A stretch of 64,000 nt of DNA from Enterococcus_D entomosocium (lineage in GTDB: Bacteria > Bacillota > Bacilli > Lactobacillales > Enterococcaceae): NCBI RefSeq assembly GCF_030441895.1, contig NZ_JARJAS010000006.1; one strand, written 5' to 3'. Each line of letters starts with the position of its first letter. Position 1 is the stretch's first letter. This document shows, one piece after another, positions 36,705-44,060 of the stretch. Both the position numbers and the translations under genes were made by a program. The notes under the pieces are model-generated. The model ran no database searches, was not told the DNA's origin, and worked only from the letters and a program-made list of their open reading frames with translations.

Positions 36705-37547
36705 GTGCCGGAATTACCAGAAGTTGAAACGGTCCGCAAAGGACTTGAAAAACTTGTTTTAAATAAAACGATCGAATCGGTCGAGATCCTTTGGCCGCGA
36801 ATCATCGAAAGTCCTGAAGTGCCGATCTTTTCGGCACTGTTGAAAGGGCAACGTTTTGAAAAATTTGAACGACGTGGAAAATTTTTGATTTTTAAATTGA
36901 CAGATTATGATCTGATCTCTCATCTACGAATGGAAGGCAAGTACGAGTATTTTGAGTCAGACCCGATTGTCGATAAACATACACATGTCATTTTCCATTT
37001 TACAGATGGCAGTCAGTTAAATTACCATGATGTAAGAAAATTTGGTCGTATGACCTTAGTGGATAAAGACCAAAGCGCAGCCTATAAAGGGATCATGCAA
37101 TTAGGTCCTGAACCTAAGCCTGAATTGTTTTTATTAGAAGCATTTGAACAAGGATTGAAGCGTTCGAAAAAAGCCATCAAACCGTTATTGCTTGACCAAA
37201 AGCTCGTTACTGGTTTGGGCAATATTTATGTAGATGAGGCGCTGTGGCAAGCAAAAATCCATCCAGAGCAACCAGCGGATTCATTAATGCCAACTGAAGT
37301 AGATGTGCTGCATGAAGCAATCATCGATGTCTTAGAGCGAGCTGTTGAAGCAGGCGGAACTACCATTCGGACCTATCTCAATGCACTAGGAGAAGCCGGG
37401 AAATTCCAAATGTCATTAAATGTCTATGGCCAGACAGGCAATCCTTGTGGCCGATGTGGCACACCAATCGTCAAGATCAAAGTTGCCCAACGGGGGACGC
37501 ATTTTTGTCCTCAGTGTCAAAAACTGCATGTGAGGTCCAACAAATGA
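36705..37547 (+). CDS. mutM: Formamidopyrimidine-DNA glycosylase
   Basis: Excises 8-oxoguanine and formamidopyrimidines. The 280-aa protein keeps the N-terminal catalytic PELPEV (exposed after Met removal; Pro1, Glu2), Lys in FERRGKFLIF, the H2TH region (LVTGLGNIYVDEALW), and the C-terminal zinc finger CGRCG...FCPQCQ. The start is GTG at 36705 with GAGGTG upstream. coaE begins in an ATGA overlap. Confidence 0.95.
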   Translation: MPELPEVETVRKGLEKLVLNKTIESVEILWPRIIESPEVPIFSALLKGQRFEKFERRGKFLIFKLTDYDLISHLRMEGKYEYFESDPIVDKHTHVIFHFTDGSQLNYHDVRKFGRMTLVDKDQSAAYKGIMQLGPEPKPELFLLEAFEQGLKRSKKAIKPLLLDQKLVTGLGNIYVDEALWQAKIHPEQPADSLMPTEVDVLHEAIIDVLERAVEAGGTTIRTYLNALGEAGKFQMSLNVYGQTGNPCGRCGTPIVKIKVAQRGTHFCPQCQKLHVRSNK

Positions 37548-38137
37548 GTTTTGTTTTAGGCGTCACTGGGGGAATTGCCACTGGAAAAAGTACTGCAGTC
37601 GCGCATTTTCGATCACTGGGTTTACCGATTATTGATGCCGATATCATCGCAAGAGAAGTCGTTGAACCGAATACGGAGGGCTTGCAGGCGGTGACGCAAG
37701 CCTTTGGTCCGCAGATTTTGACCGATGATGGGCACCTAGATCGACAAACCCTCGGTGCTTTGATTTTTAACGATCCAGAAAAACGCCGCATGCTGAATCA
37801 GACGTTATCTCCTTTTATTCGACAAGAGATTTTGTCTCAGATCGAAGAAAAAAAACAGGAAGTGCCCTTGTTGATCGTTGACATTCCTTTGCTTTATGAA
37901 GCCGACTACGACCAATACATGGATCAAACCGCAGTCGTTTATGTGCCAGAAGCGATTCAAAAAGAGCGGTTGATGGCACGTAATCAATTGAATGAGCAAG
38001 ACGCGCAACAACGAATCGACAGTCAGCTTTCAATTGAGAAAAAGAAACAACGGGCCGATATTGTCTTTGATAATCAAGGAACGATCGCCCAACTCAATCA
38101 GCAGATCGATGATTGGCTCGCATCTATAAATAAATAG
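37544..38137 (+). CDS. coaE: Dephospho-CoA kinase
   Basis: Final step of coenzyme A synthesis, phosphorylating dephospho-CoA. The 197-aa protein has the P-loop GGIATGKS (9-16), the DADIIAREVVEP motif (about 33) and the LLIVDIPLLYEADYD segment (about 106). The ATG overlaps the mutM stop by four bases; longer starts would lie inside mutM. It closes polA-mutM-coaE and is followed by a strong terminator. Confidence 0.95.
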   Translation: MSFVLGVTGGIATGKSTAVAHFRSLGLPIIDADIIAREVVEPNTEGLQAVTQAFGPQILTDDGHLDRQTLGALIFNDPEKRRMLNQTLSPFIRQEILSQIEEKKQEVPLLIVDIPLLYEADYDQYMDQTAVVYVPEAIQKERLMARNQLNEQDAQQRIDSQLSIEKKKQRADIVFDNQGTIAQLNQQIDDWLASINK

Positions 38138-38144
38138 GTAAAGC

Positions 38145-38180
38145 AGCAGGTTCCCTTTCACTAAAGGGAACCTGCTATTT
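38145..38180 (+). terminator. Terminator of polA-mutM-coaE
   Basis: A perfect 14-bp stem AGCAGGTTCCCTTT and its complement, loop of four, then ATTTTAT. Confidence 0.9.
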
Positions 38181-38202
38181 TATCTTTCAATAGCAAACCT
38201 AG

Positions 38203-38355
38203 CCCTATCATTTCCAAAAAACAACTGGCGCTGAAACATGTCGGAAACTGTTTGGTTTGGAAAGTAAGACGATCGTTTATGAATGGTTAAATATCAAAGT
38301 ACCAGCCCTGATTTATTTTGGGGTCACGATCACGCGATTGCTGGAAAAGGGGTGA
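38203..38355 (+). pseudogene. Possible transposase-type HTH fragment
   Basis: A 50-codon open frame without a start codon carries ETCRKLFGLESKTIVYEWL, which looks like the helix-turn-helix of an IS3-type OrfA. There is no ribosome site, no inverted repeats and no partner frame. Its end overlaps the leftward ABC gene. It could be a remnant or chance. Confidence 0.2.
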
Positions 38356-39092
38356 AGAACGATCGGCTGATCATAAAAAGAGGTGAGAACCTCCTCAGTA
38401 AAAATCGTCTCTCGTTGACCAGCGGCGTGGACTTTGCCGTTTTTTAACATCAGCAAATGAGTGAAAATCGGTAGTAGCTCTTCTGTATGATGGGTAACGT
38501 AAAGAAGAGTCGGCGTATTCGGCAGTTGTGAAAAAGCCTCCAGACGGGTTAGCAGTTCTTCTCGCGCAAATAGATCAAGGCCCGTACAAGGTTCGTCCAA
38601 AATCAGGATCTCTGGTTGTGCCATCATGGCCCGTGCGATCATGACAAATTGTTTTTCCCCTTGAGAAAGGACGTGATAGGAACGATTGATCAAATGCGAC
38701 AAACCTAAGTCAGTCAAAAGCGCTTTTGCTTGGATCAGCTGCTCTTCTTCATAGGACTCATAAAGACCAATACTGGAATAAAGCCCCGAAAGAACGATCT
38801 CTTCGGCAAGATCGCGACCATAAAACTTGCTTTGCAGCGCTGAACTGACCCAACCAATGCGCCGTTGAAGATCGGGCACAGACGTTTTTCCGTAACGCTC
38901 ACCTAAGACCGTTCGTTGACCAGAAGAAGGCCATAAACTTCCCGTGATCATTTGGAGTAATAAACTTTTGCCAGCACCATTCAGACCTAAAATCACCCAA
39001 TGCTCATTTTTTTTCACTTGCCAATTGATCGCTTTTAATAAATAGTTCTTGTCGCGAACGAATGAAACCTGTTGGAAATCGAGGATTGTCAT
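38313..39092 (-). CDS. ABC transporter ATP-binding protein (YlmA-like)
   Basis: A 259-aa single ATPase. Walker A is GLNGAGKSLLL (Ser then Leu in place of the usual Ser/Thr-Thr), the signature is LSQGEKQ, and Walker B is ILILDEPCTGLD, with a late His in VTHHTEE. It resembles YlmA-type ATPases that lack a fixed permease gene. No membrane partner is encoded nearby. The ATG at 39092 has no Shine-Dalgarno at normal distance: GGAGG lies 29 bases upstream, with an inverted repeat between. It starts an inserted block between coaE and nrdR. Confidence 0.85.
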   Translation of the reverse strand: MTILDFQQVSFVRDKNYLLKAINWQVKKNEHWVILGLNGAGKSLLLQMITGSLWPSSGQRTVLGERYGKTSVPDLQRRIGWVSSALQSKFYGRDLAEEIVLSGLYSSIGLYESYEEEQLIQAKALLTDLGLSHLINRSYHVLSQGEKQFVMIARAMMAQPEILILDEPCTGLDLFAREELLTRLEAFSQLPNTPTLLYVTHHTEELLPIFTHLLMLKNGKVHAAGQRETIFTEEVLTSFYDQPIVLHPFSSNRVIVTPK

Positions 39093-39126
39093 CTATTGTC
39101 GAACCTTAAACAGGTTCTTCACCTCC
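39093..39126 (-). promoter_or_regulatory. Leader with hairpin between GGAGG and start codon
   Basis: Reading leftward: GGAGG (39126-39122), TGAA, then GAACC-N7-GGTTC (39117-39101), eight bases, and the ATG of the ABC gene. If the hairpin folds, the effective spacing falls to about 12 bases. Confidence 0.4.
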
Positions 39127-39214
39127 AGTTGTAAGAATATTCAGAAAATAATCGCTCATATTATAGCATAAAGAAAAACATTTTGCTGACTGTTTGGTAT
39201 CGCATTCATATCTT

Positions 39215-39243
39215 TTGTCAGAATTCAGAATGCTTGTTATGAT
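39215..39243 (+). promoter_or_regulatory. Promoter of csbD
   Basis: -35 TTGTCA (39215-39220), 17 bases, -10 TATGAT (39238-39243). A GGAGG site and the ATG follow. The -35 lies in a 17-base string (39208-39224) that recurs ahead of lepB. Confidence 0.75.
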
Positions 39244-39269
39244 GAAACTATACAGGAGGGATGATAACT

Positions 39270-39599
39270 ATGGGTACTTTTAAAGACGAAAAAGATGTGA
39301 TCGTTGGCAAGGCTAAAGAAAAAATCGGTGAGTGGACCAATAATGAAGAACTTGCCCATTCTGGGAAAGAACAAGCACACGAAGGTCAGATCAAGAAAGA
39401 GCACGATCAAAAAAGAGTCAATGAATTAGAAGATCAAAATGACGAGCGCGATGCCCGCAATGATCGAACTACCCCAGAAAATGTCAGCAGTGAAGAATTG
39501 TTGCGAGCTGAAAATCCTGATGCCAATAAAATTTCTTCTGCCGATCGTCGAGATGCAGACCAGCTGAAGCATTATACTGGAATTGAAGATAAATTATAA
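39270..39599 (+). CDS. CsbD-family stress protein
   Basis: A 109-aa very hydrophilic protein whose front (EKDVIVGKAKEKIGEWTNNEELAHSG) is the CsbD domain. The tail is charged and probably disordered. CsbD proteins are abundant general-stress products of unknown activity. The ATG at 39270 is nine bases after GGAGG; an ATG three codons earlier is too close to that site. It has its own sigma-A type promoter and its own terminator. Confidence 0.85.
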   Translation: MGTFKDEKDVIVGKAKEKIGEWTNNEELAHSGKEQAHEGQIKKEHDQKRVNELEDQNDERDARNDRTTPENVSSEELLRAENPDANKISSADRRDADQLKHYTGIEDKL

Positions 39600-39607
39600 C
39601 TGAACAC

Positions 39608-39642
39608 GGATGCCTTCGTCTTCTAGACGAGGCATTTTTTTG
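39608..39642 (+). terminator. Terminator after csbD
   Basis: ATGCCT-t-CGTC pairs with GACGAGGCAT (one bulged T), loop TTCTA, then T7. Confidence 0.85.
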
Positions 39643-39682
39643 TTAACCAGAGTGGATGAAGAGTCAAGAGACTACTGCTCAG

Positions 39683-39711
39683 TTGACAATTGCTCAACAT
39701 CTCATTATAAT
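39683..39711 (+). promoter_or_regulatory. Perfect consensus promoter of the FusB-type gene
   Basis: TTGACA (39683-39688), exactly 17 bases, TATAAT (39706-39711): a full match to the vegetative consensus. The expected RNA start is near 39718, giving a leader of about 128 bases before the FusB-type start codon. Confidence 0.9.
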
Positions 39712-39761
39712 CCATTAAGATCGCATAGAGAGAAGCAAAGAAATTGGGAGGTGGTCATCAA

Positions 39762-39815
39762 ATGCTTATTTATGCATTGTGTACGACTGTCAAGAAAGTA
39801 GAACAGCCGCAATAG
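39762..39815 (+). CDS. Putative 17-aa leader peptide
   Basis: A short frame with sequence MLIYALCTTVKKVEQPQ. GGGAGGTGG stands 10 bases before its ATG, a stronger ribosome site than that of the gene behind it. It lies between a consensus promoter and the FusB-type gene, 30 bases ahead of it. I infer a regulatory leader peptide. No homologue is known to me, and I see no convincing stem that hides the downstream ribosome site. Confidence 0.55.
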   Translation: MLIYALCTTVKKVEQPQ

Positions 39816-39845
39816 GAAACGGAAAATTAGAAAGAAGGCTTTTTT

Positions 39846-40487
39846 ATGATCGAACCTTACCAATTTCATTCAATTAAACATCAAGTATACCAATTAGTTC
39901 GAACCTATCAATCGGTGAATGATCCTCGAACGATCAAAACGGTTGAAACGATGACCAAAGACGCCATAGAACATTTTTTTCCTGAAGAAGAAACAGCACC
40001 ACGTGAAATTTTAACTGCTTTCTTTCAACAGGGGATGACGATCAGTCGCAGCAATGAGCTGTTAACAGAACTCAAAGAGTACGTCCGACCCTTTCAGGTG
40101 CCGACAACAAAACAAATTGAAAAAATGTTTCGGAAAGTAAAAAAACTGAAAATACCTGATTTTGCTTCCGTTGATTTAAAAGAGACCACTTATCTTGCTT
40201 GGGATGATATCGGTAGTCAAAGCAAGTTTATGATCATAGCCACTGAGCAGGGATTTACAGGACTTCACGGTCATGTGTCAACCGAGGTCAAAAAAGGGAT
40301 CTGTCCCTTGTGCCAGCATGAAGGAAATGTGTCGATGTTTCTTTCTTTGACCAAGAGCAACGGCGATGGAACATATACGAAACGCGGGAATTATATTTGC
40401 CGTGATAGCCAAAGGTGCAATCAGCAGTTGGAACAGCCAGCAAATTTGCATGATTTTGTTTCTTTGCTGCAAATGAAAGATAAATAA
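39846..40487 (+). CDS. FusB/FusC-family EF-G-binding protein
   Basis: A 213-aa two-domain protein: an N-terminal helical EF-G-binding-type domain (about 1-80), a middle region, and a C-terminal treble-clef zinc domain with Cys153 and Cys156 (CPLC) plus Cys185 and Cys191 (CRDSQRC). FusB proteins bind EF-G on the ribosome and speed release of complexes stalled by fusidic acid. Chromosomal relatives exist in many Firmicutes, and not all give resistance. AGAAGG lies seven bases before the ATG. It is preceded by a consensus promoter and a leader ORF and followed by a perfect terminator. It sits in the block inserted between coaE and nrdR. Confidence 0.88.
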   Translation: MIEPYQFHSIKHQVYQLVRTYQSVNDPRTIKTVETMTKDAIEHFFPEEETAPREILTAFFQQGMTISRSNELLTELKEYVRPFQVPTTKQIEKMFRKVKKLKIPDFASVDLKETTYLAWDDIGSQSKFMIIATEQGFTGLHGHVSTEVKKGICPLCQHEGNVSMFLSLTKSNGDGTYTKRGNYICRDSQRCNQQLEQPANLHDFVSLLQMKDK

Positions 40488-40494
40488 CGAAATG

Positions 40495-40523
40495 AAACGG
40501 CAGAAATCTTTCTGCCGTTTTTT
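40495..40523 (+). terminator. Terminator after the FusB-type gene
   Basis: A perfect 12-bp stem AAACGGCAGAAA and complement with a two-base nominal loop, then T6. Confidence 0.92.
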
Positions 40524-40611
40524 CTCATTGAAAAAAACAACAGTTATAGCATTATTTAAATTTTGTATTAAATGAACAGAATAAACCACTTTGGCTATTG
40601 TACCAATGGAT

Positions 40612-40661
40612 TTCATGTTATAATTAATCATAGAAACCGATGACTTTACGTGAAAACGTAA
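40612..40661 (+). promoter_or_regulatory. nrdR promoter and leader hairpin
   Basis: A TATAAT -10 occurs at about 40619-40624 with a weak -35. Downstream lies TTACGT-GAAA-ACGTAA (40646-40661), a perfect 6-bp stem with a GNRA loop or an operator palindrome. It does not resemble the NrdR box. Confidence 0.45.
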
Positions 40662-40690
40662 GCGCATAAGAGAGAAAATGAGGTGGAACT

Positions 40691-41161
40691 ATGCAATGTC
40701 CAAAATGTCATCATAACAATTCGAGGGTAGTTGATAGTCGACAAGCCGATGATGGACGTGTGATTCGCCGTCGTCGTGAGTGCGAAAATTGCGGCTATCG
40801 CTTTACAACATTTGAACGTATTGAAGAGGCACCGTTGCTTGTGATCAAGAAAAATGGTGCCCGTGAAGAATTCAACCGAGAAAAAATTTTACGGGGCTTG
40901 ATTCGTTCTGCTGAAAAACGACCAGTGACAATGGATCAGATGGAAACAATCGTCGATCATGTGGAAAGTCGTGTCCGTGCTCTTGGTGAAAATGAAATAT
41001 CTACGACACAAATTGGTGAGTATGTGATGGAAGATCTAGTTGATTTAGACGAGATCGCTTATATCCGTTTTGCCAGTGTATACCGCCAGTTTAAAGACAT
41101 GTCAGTTTTCTTAAAAGAACTACAAGACATCGTCGAAAAAGCGAAAGAACCACAAGAATAG
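40691..41161 (+). CDS. nrdR: Transcriptional repressor NrdR
   Basis: A nucleotide-sensing repressor of ribonucleotide reductase genes. The 156-aa protein has an N-terminal zinc ribbon (CPKCHHNNSRVVDSRQ ... CENCGYRF, about 3-34) and an ATP-cone domain (about 46-136). The start has GAGGTGG upstream. It heads nrdR-dnaB-dnaI, an order shared with Bacillus. Confidence 0.96.
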   Translation: MQCPKCHHNNSRVVDSRQADDGRVIRRRRECENCGYRFTTFERIEEAPLLVIKKNGAREEFNREKILRGLIRSAEKRPVTMDQMETIVDHVESRVRALGENEISTTQIGEYVMEDLVDLDEIAYIRFASVYRQFKDMSVFLKELQDIVEKAKEPQE

Positions 41162-41174
41162 AGGGGGACAACAA

Positions 41175-42551
41175 GTGGGCAATAGTTTACCGAATCAATC
41201 GTACAAAGTGTTCAAAAGCCGTCCACTTACAACGGAAGGGAAAGACGCCCTCATTTATTTGTATCAACCAATTATTGAAAGTGATGCTTTAGCGTTGTAT
41301 TTGACACTAGCAAGCGATGTCCAAGCCCAAAGCATTTCTGGCGAGGAGTCGATGACGACCGTGCATCTAGATATCTTGAATGCCATGAATGTCGGAATGC
41401 CTCGCTTCATAAAAGCCAAGCAAAACCTAGAAGGTATCGGCTTGCTGAAATCATATGAAAAAGCAGATTTGCAAAACGGATCCTCCTATCTGTATTGGTT
41501 GCAAGAACCGGTCCATCCAGCAGCGTTTTTTCAAGATGAATTGTATGCCTATCTGTTGTTGGAAAGAGTCGGAGAGCGTAAATTTAATCAGCTGGTCAAG
41601 CTGTATCAGCCAAAGCAGTGTTCCTTGACCGATTATCAGGAAGTGACTCAATCCTTCTCAGCCGCCTATGGGTTAAATACCGCACGTTTTGCTTCCCATG
41701 AAGAAACGTTACAGGCAGTCAGTGATTCTTTTCAAGAAACCAATGCGAACTTGGTGCTTGACGAAAAGCAGTTGGATTGGGACTTTCTTTTATATGAAGC
41801 GCAGCGTCGGTATATCCGTGCCGCTAATTTCACGCCAAGTTTTCGACAAAAGTTAGTTCTATATTATTCCTTATATGGCTATGATGTGTTGGAATTGTTG
41901 GATTTGATGGCGGACAATGTTTCTTTGACAACAGGCGAGGTCGACCAGAAAAAGCTGGAACAAGCCATCATGAAGAAATCACGACAAACATTCACGAAAA
42001 CATCAAAAAGAGAAGATCCCCAAGCGGAAAGTCAGTTGCGCCGCTTCAATACCTTAAAACAGAATGGTTTTTCAGAAAATGATGTATTATTGATTCAAGA
42101 AAGTGAGAACAATGCACCGATCGCTTTTCTAAAGGCGATCAAAGCGGAGAAAAACAGTTTCATGACGGATTCAGAACAATGGCTGATCAAGAGCCTTGTC
42201 GAACGGTCACCATTGCCTAATAGTGTGATCAATGTTCTGGTTCATTATGTCTTGGTGGTCCAAAACAATGCCGCTTTGTCAGGGAATTATGTGAACAATA
42301 TCGCCGCCCAATGGTCAGAATTAAAAATCGGCACGGCAGAAGATGCCATCAAACATGTTCGGAGCCTTGTTCGAAGTGCCAAGGAAAAACGCAGCCGACC
42401 ACAAACTAGTGGCAAAAAAATCATTCGCGAAGAAAAGCTGCCTTCTTGGGCTGAAAAACCAGTGGAAGAGACAGCCTTAACACCAGAGCGACAAGCAGAA
42501 TTAGATAAAAAACTGCAAAACTACTTGCATAAGAAAGCTGGTGACAAGTAA
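41175..42551 (+). CDS. dnaB: Replication initiation/membrane attachment protein DnaB
   Basis: The Firmicute primosome protein (not the E. coli helicase) that with DnaD and DnaI loads the replicative helicase. The 458-aa protein has an N-terminal winged helix region (TTEGKDALIYLYQPIIESDALALYL-type, here split across 20-45) and a C-terminal DnaD-like domain (about 290-410). The start is GTG, seven bases after GAGGGGG. dnaI begins in a one-base overlap (TAATG). Confidence 0.92.
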   Translation: MGNSLPNQSYKVFKSRPLTTEGKDALIYLYQPIIESDALALYLTLASDVQAQSISGEESMTTVHLDILNAMNVGMPRFIKAKQNLEGIGLLKSYEKADLQNGSSYLYWLQEPVHPAAFFQDELYAYLLLERVGERKFNQLVKLYQPKQCSLTDYQEVTQSFSAAYGLNTARFASHEETLQAVSDSFQETNANLVLDEKQLDWDFLLYEAQRRYIRAANFTPSFRQKLVLYYSLYGYDVLELLDLMADNVSLTTGEVDQKKLEQAIMKKSRQTFTKTSKREDPQAESQLRRFNTLKQNGFSENDVLLIQESENNAPIAFLKAIKAEKNSFMTDSEQWLIKSLVERSPLPNSVINVLVHYVLVVQNNAALSGNYVNNIAAQWSELKIGTAEDAIKHVRSLVRSAKEKRSRPQTSGKKIIREEKLPSWAEKPVEETALTPERQAELDKKLQNYLHKKAGDK

Positions 42552-43483
42552 TGGAAGATGTAGGGAAAAACTTAGGAAAACTATTGGATAAACGCAATTA
42601 CCGTGATCAGTTTTCAGCAATGATGGCAGAGGTTTTACAAGATCCTGATGTCAAAGCGTTTATTGCCGAAAATGAAGAGGTATTGACCGAAGCAGATATT
42701 CAAAAAAGCTATGCGAAACTGTATGAGTTCGTCCAAGAAAAGCGGAAATTCCGCATCAATGATCCATCCATGATCGCACCGGGCTATGAGCCGCGCTTAG
42801 CATTAAATTTTCATTTTATTGACGTCACCTATGTACCAACGAAAGAACTACTGGCATATCAAAAACAAGAAGAAATTCGCAGTCGCATCAAAGCGATGGA
42901 TATGCCTAAAGATATTCAAGAAGCGAGCTTTGCAGATTATCAGCAAACGCCTGGACGCATGGAGGCTATCGCAGCCGCCGTTGATTTTATTAGTGAGTTG
43001 ACAGCGAATCCGCAAGAATTTCATAAAGGACTTTACTTTGTGGGAAGTTTTGGGATCGGAAAAACCTATCTGCTTGGCGCGATCGCCAGAGATTTAGCGG
43101 AGGCAGGCTACACGACGACATTGGTTCACTTCCCGACATTTGCAGTAGAGATGAAGCAAGCAATCGGCAAAGATCAGGTGGGGGATAAGCTGAACGCAGT
43201 GAAAAAAGCCCCAATCTTAATGATGGACGATATCGGTGCTGATGCGATGAGCAGCTGGATTCGCGACGAAGTCTTCGGTGTCATATTGCAATACCGCATG
43301 CAAGAACAACTGCCGACCTTCTTTACTTCGAATTTTACTATGCATGAGTTGGAACAGCATCTTTCGGTGACGCAACGAGGTGAATCCGAACCATTAAAAG
43401 CCAAGCGCATTATGGAACGTATCCGTTATTTGACACAAGAAATTCAAATGACTGGTAAAAACCGACGAAATGATGGCCAATAA
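42551..43483 (+). CDS. dnaI: Primosomal helicase loader DnaI
   Basis: An AAA+ ATPase that loads the replicative helicase. The 310-aa protein has an N-terminal helicase-binding part (about 1-120) and an AAA+ domain with Walker A GSFGIGKTYLL (about 165-175) and Walker B ILMMDDIGAD (about 223-232), plus an arginine-rich C-terminal end. It is coupled to dnaB by a one-base overlap. Confidence 0.94.
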   Translation: MEDVGKNLGKLLDKRNYRDQFSAMMAEVLQDPDVKAFIAENEEVLTEADIQKSYAKLYEFVQEKRKFRINDPSMIAPGYEPRLALNFHFIDVTYVPTKELLAYQKQEEIRSRIKAMDMPKDIQEASFADYQQTPGRMEAIAAAVDFISELTANPQEFHKGLYFVGSFGIGKTYLLGAIARDLAEAGYTTTLVHFPTFAVEMKQAIGKDQVGDKLNAVKKAPILMMDDIGADAMSSWIRDEVFGVILQYRMQEQLPTFFTSNFTMHELEQHLSVTQRGESEPLKAKRIMERIRYLTQEIQMTGKNRRNDGQ

Positions 43484-43506
43484 CTGACTATTACTGGAGG
43501 AAGAAG

Positions 43507-43965
43507 ATGATGACAAAACAGGTAATAATAGGATTATCCTTTGCAGCAATGCTGCTTTTAACAGCTTGCGGCAATCAGGGAAACAGCGCTGCAAATGGGG
43601 AGACTGGAACTTCTGAAACTAGCGAGCAGACCAGTTCCGTATCAAATAGTACATCAGAAACGGAAACAGCCGCAATTTTTACTGGTGTTATCCAAGAAGA
43701 TGCGATAGCAGGATCGGATGATACCTTTTCACTCTTTTTGAAAGAGGTGGCGGCAGTGGAAGATGACGATCAAGTCGTCCAAAGTTTTCAAAATGATGGG
43801 GTCATCCTACATGTCCCAGTCGAGGCTTATTCAGGAGATCTGGAGGAATTGACGGAAGGTGCTACCGTCCAGGTGACGTTGCAAGGCATACCGATCATGA
43901 CGATGTCGATCCCACCGCAAATTCCCGGTAACTCGATTCAAAAGGTTGAATTAGTGAACGATTAA
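43507..43965 (+). CDS. Small lipoprotein
   Basis: A 152-aa predicted lipoprotein: signal peptide MMTKQVIIGLSFAAMLLL and lipobox LTAC with lipid-bearing Cys21, then a Ser/Thr/Glu-rich linker and a small beta-like domain. The linker suggests surface display. No family is recognised. Two adjacent ATG codons fit the GGAGG site. It lies 24 bases after dnaI and may be part of that operon. Confidence 0.75.
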   Translation: MMTKQVIIGLSFAAMLLLTACGNQGNSAANGETGTSETSEQTSSVSNSTSETETAAIFTGVIQEDAIAGSDDTFSLFLKEVAAVEDDDQVVQSFQNDGVILHVPVEAYSGDLEELTEGATVQVTLQGIPIMTMSIPPQIPGNSIQKVELVND

Positions 43966-43968
43966 TGC

Positions 43969-44016
43969 AATGTGCGCCTTGGCAATGGCACCACAGTCAA
44001 GACGCACATTTTTTTC
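43969..44016 (+). terminator. Terminator after dnaI operon
   Basis: AATGTGCG/CGCACATT outer stem with an inner CTTG/CAAG stem, then T7. Confidence 0.85.
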
Positions 44017-44031
44017 TATTTATGGAAAGCG

Positions 44032-44040
44032 TGTTATACT
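44032..44040 (+). promoter_or_regulatory. Extended -10 promoter of trmK
   Basis: TGT-TATACT, 20 bases before the trmK ATG; the -35 is poor. Confidence 0.5.
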
Positions 44041-44060
44041 ACAAAAGAAGGAGTGACAAT

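Noticed and set aside
39093..39117. GTTCGA string like a tRNA T-loop (minus strand)
   Set aside because: No acceptor, anticodon or D arm can be built around it; it is part of a simple inverted repeat.
39610..39801. 63-codon frame across the FusB leader
   Set aside because: It begins inside the csbD terminator without a ribosome site, and the shorter leader ORF with a strong site explains the region better.
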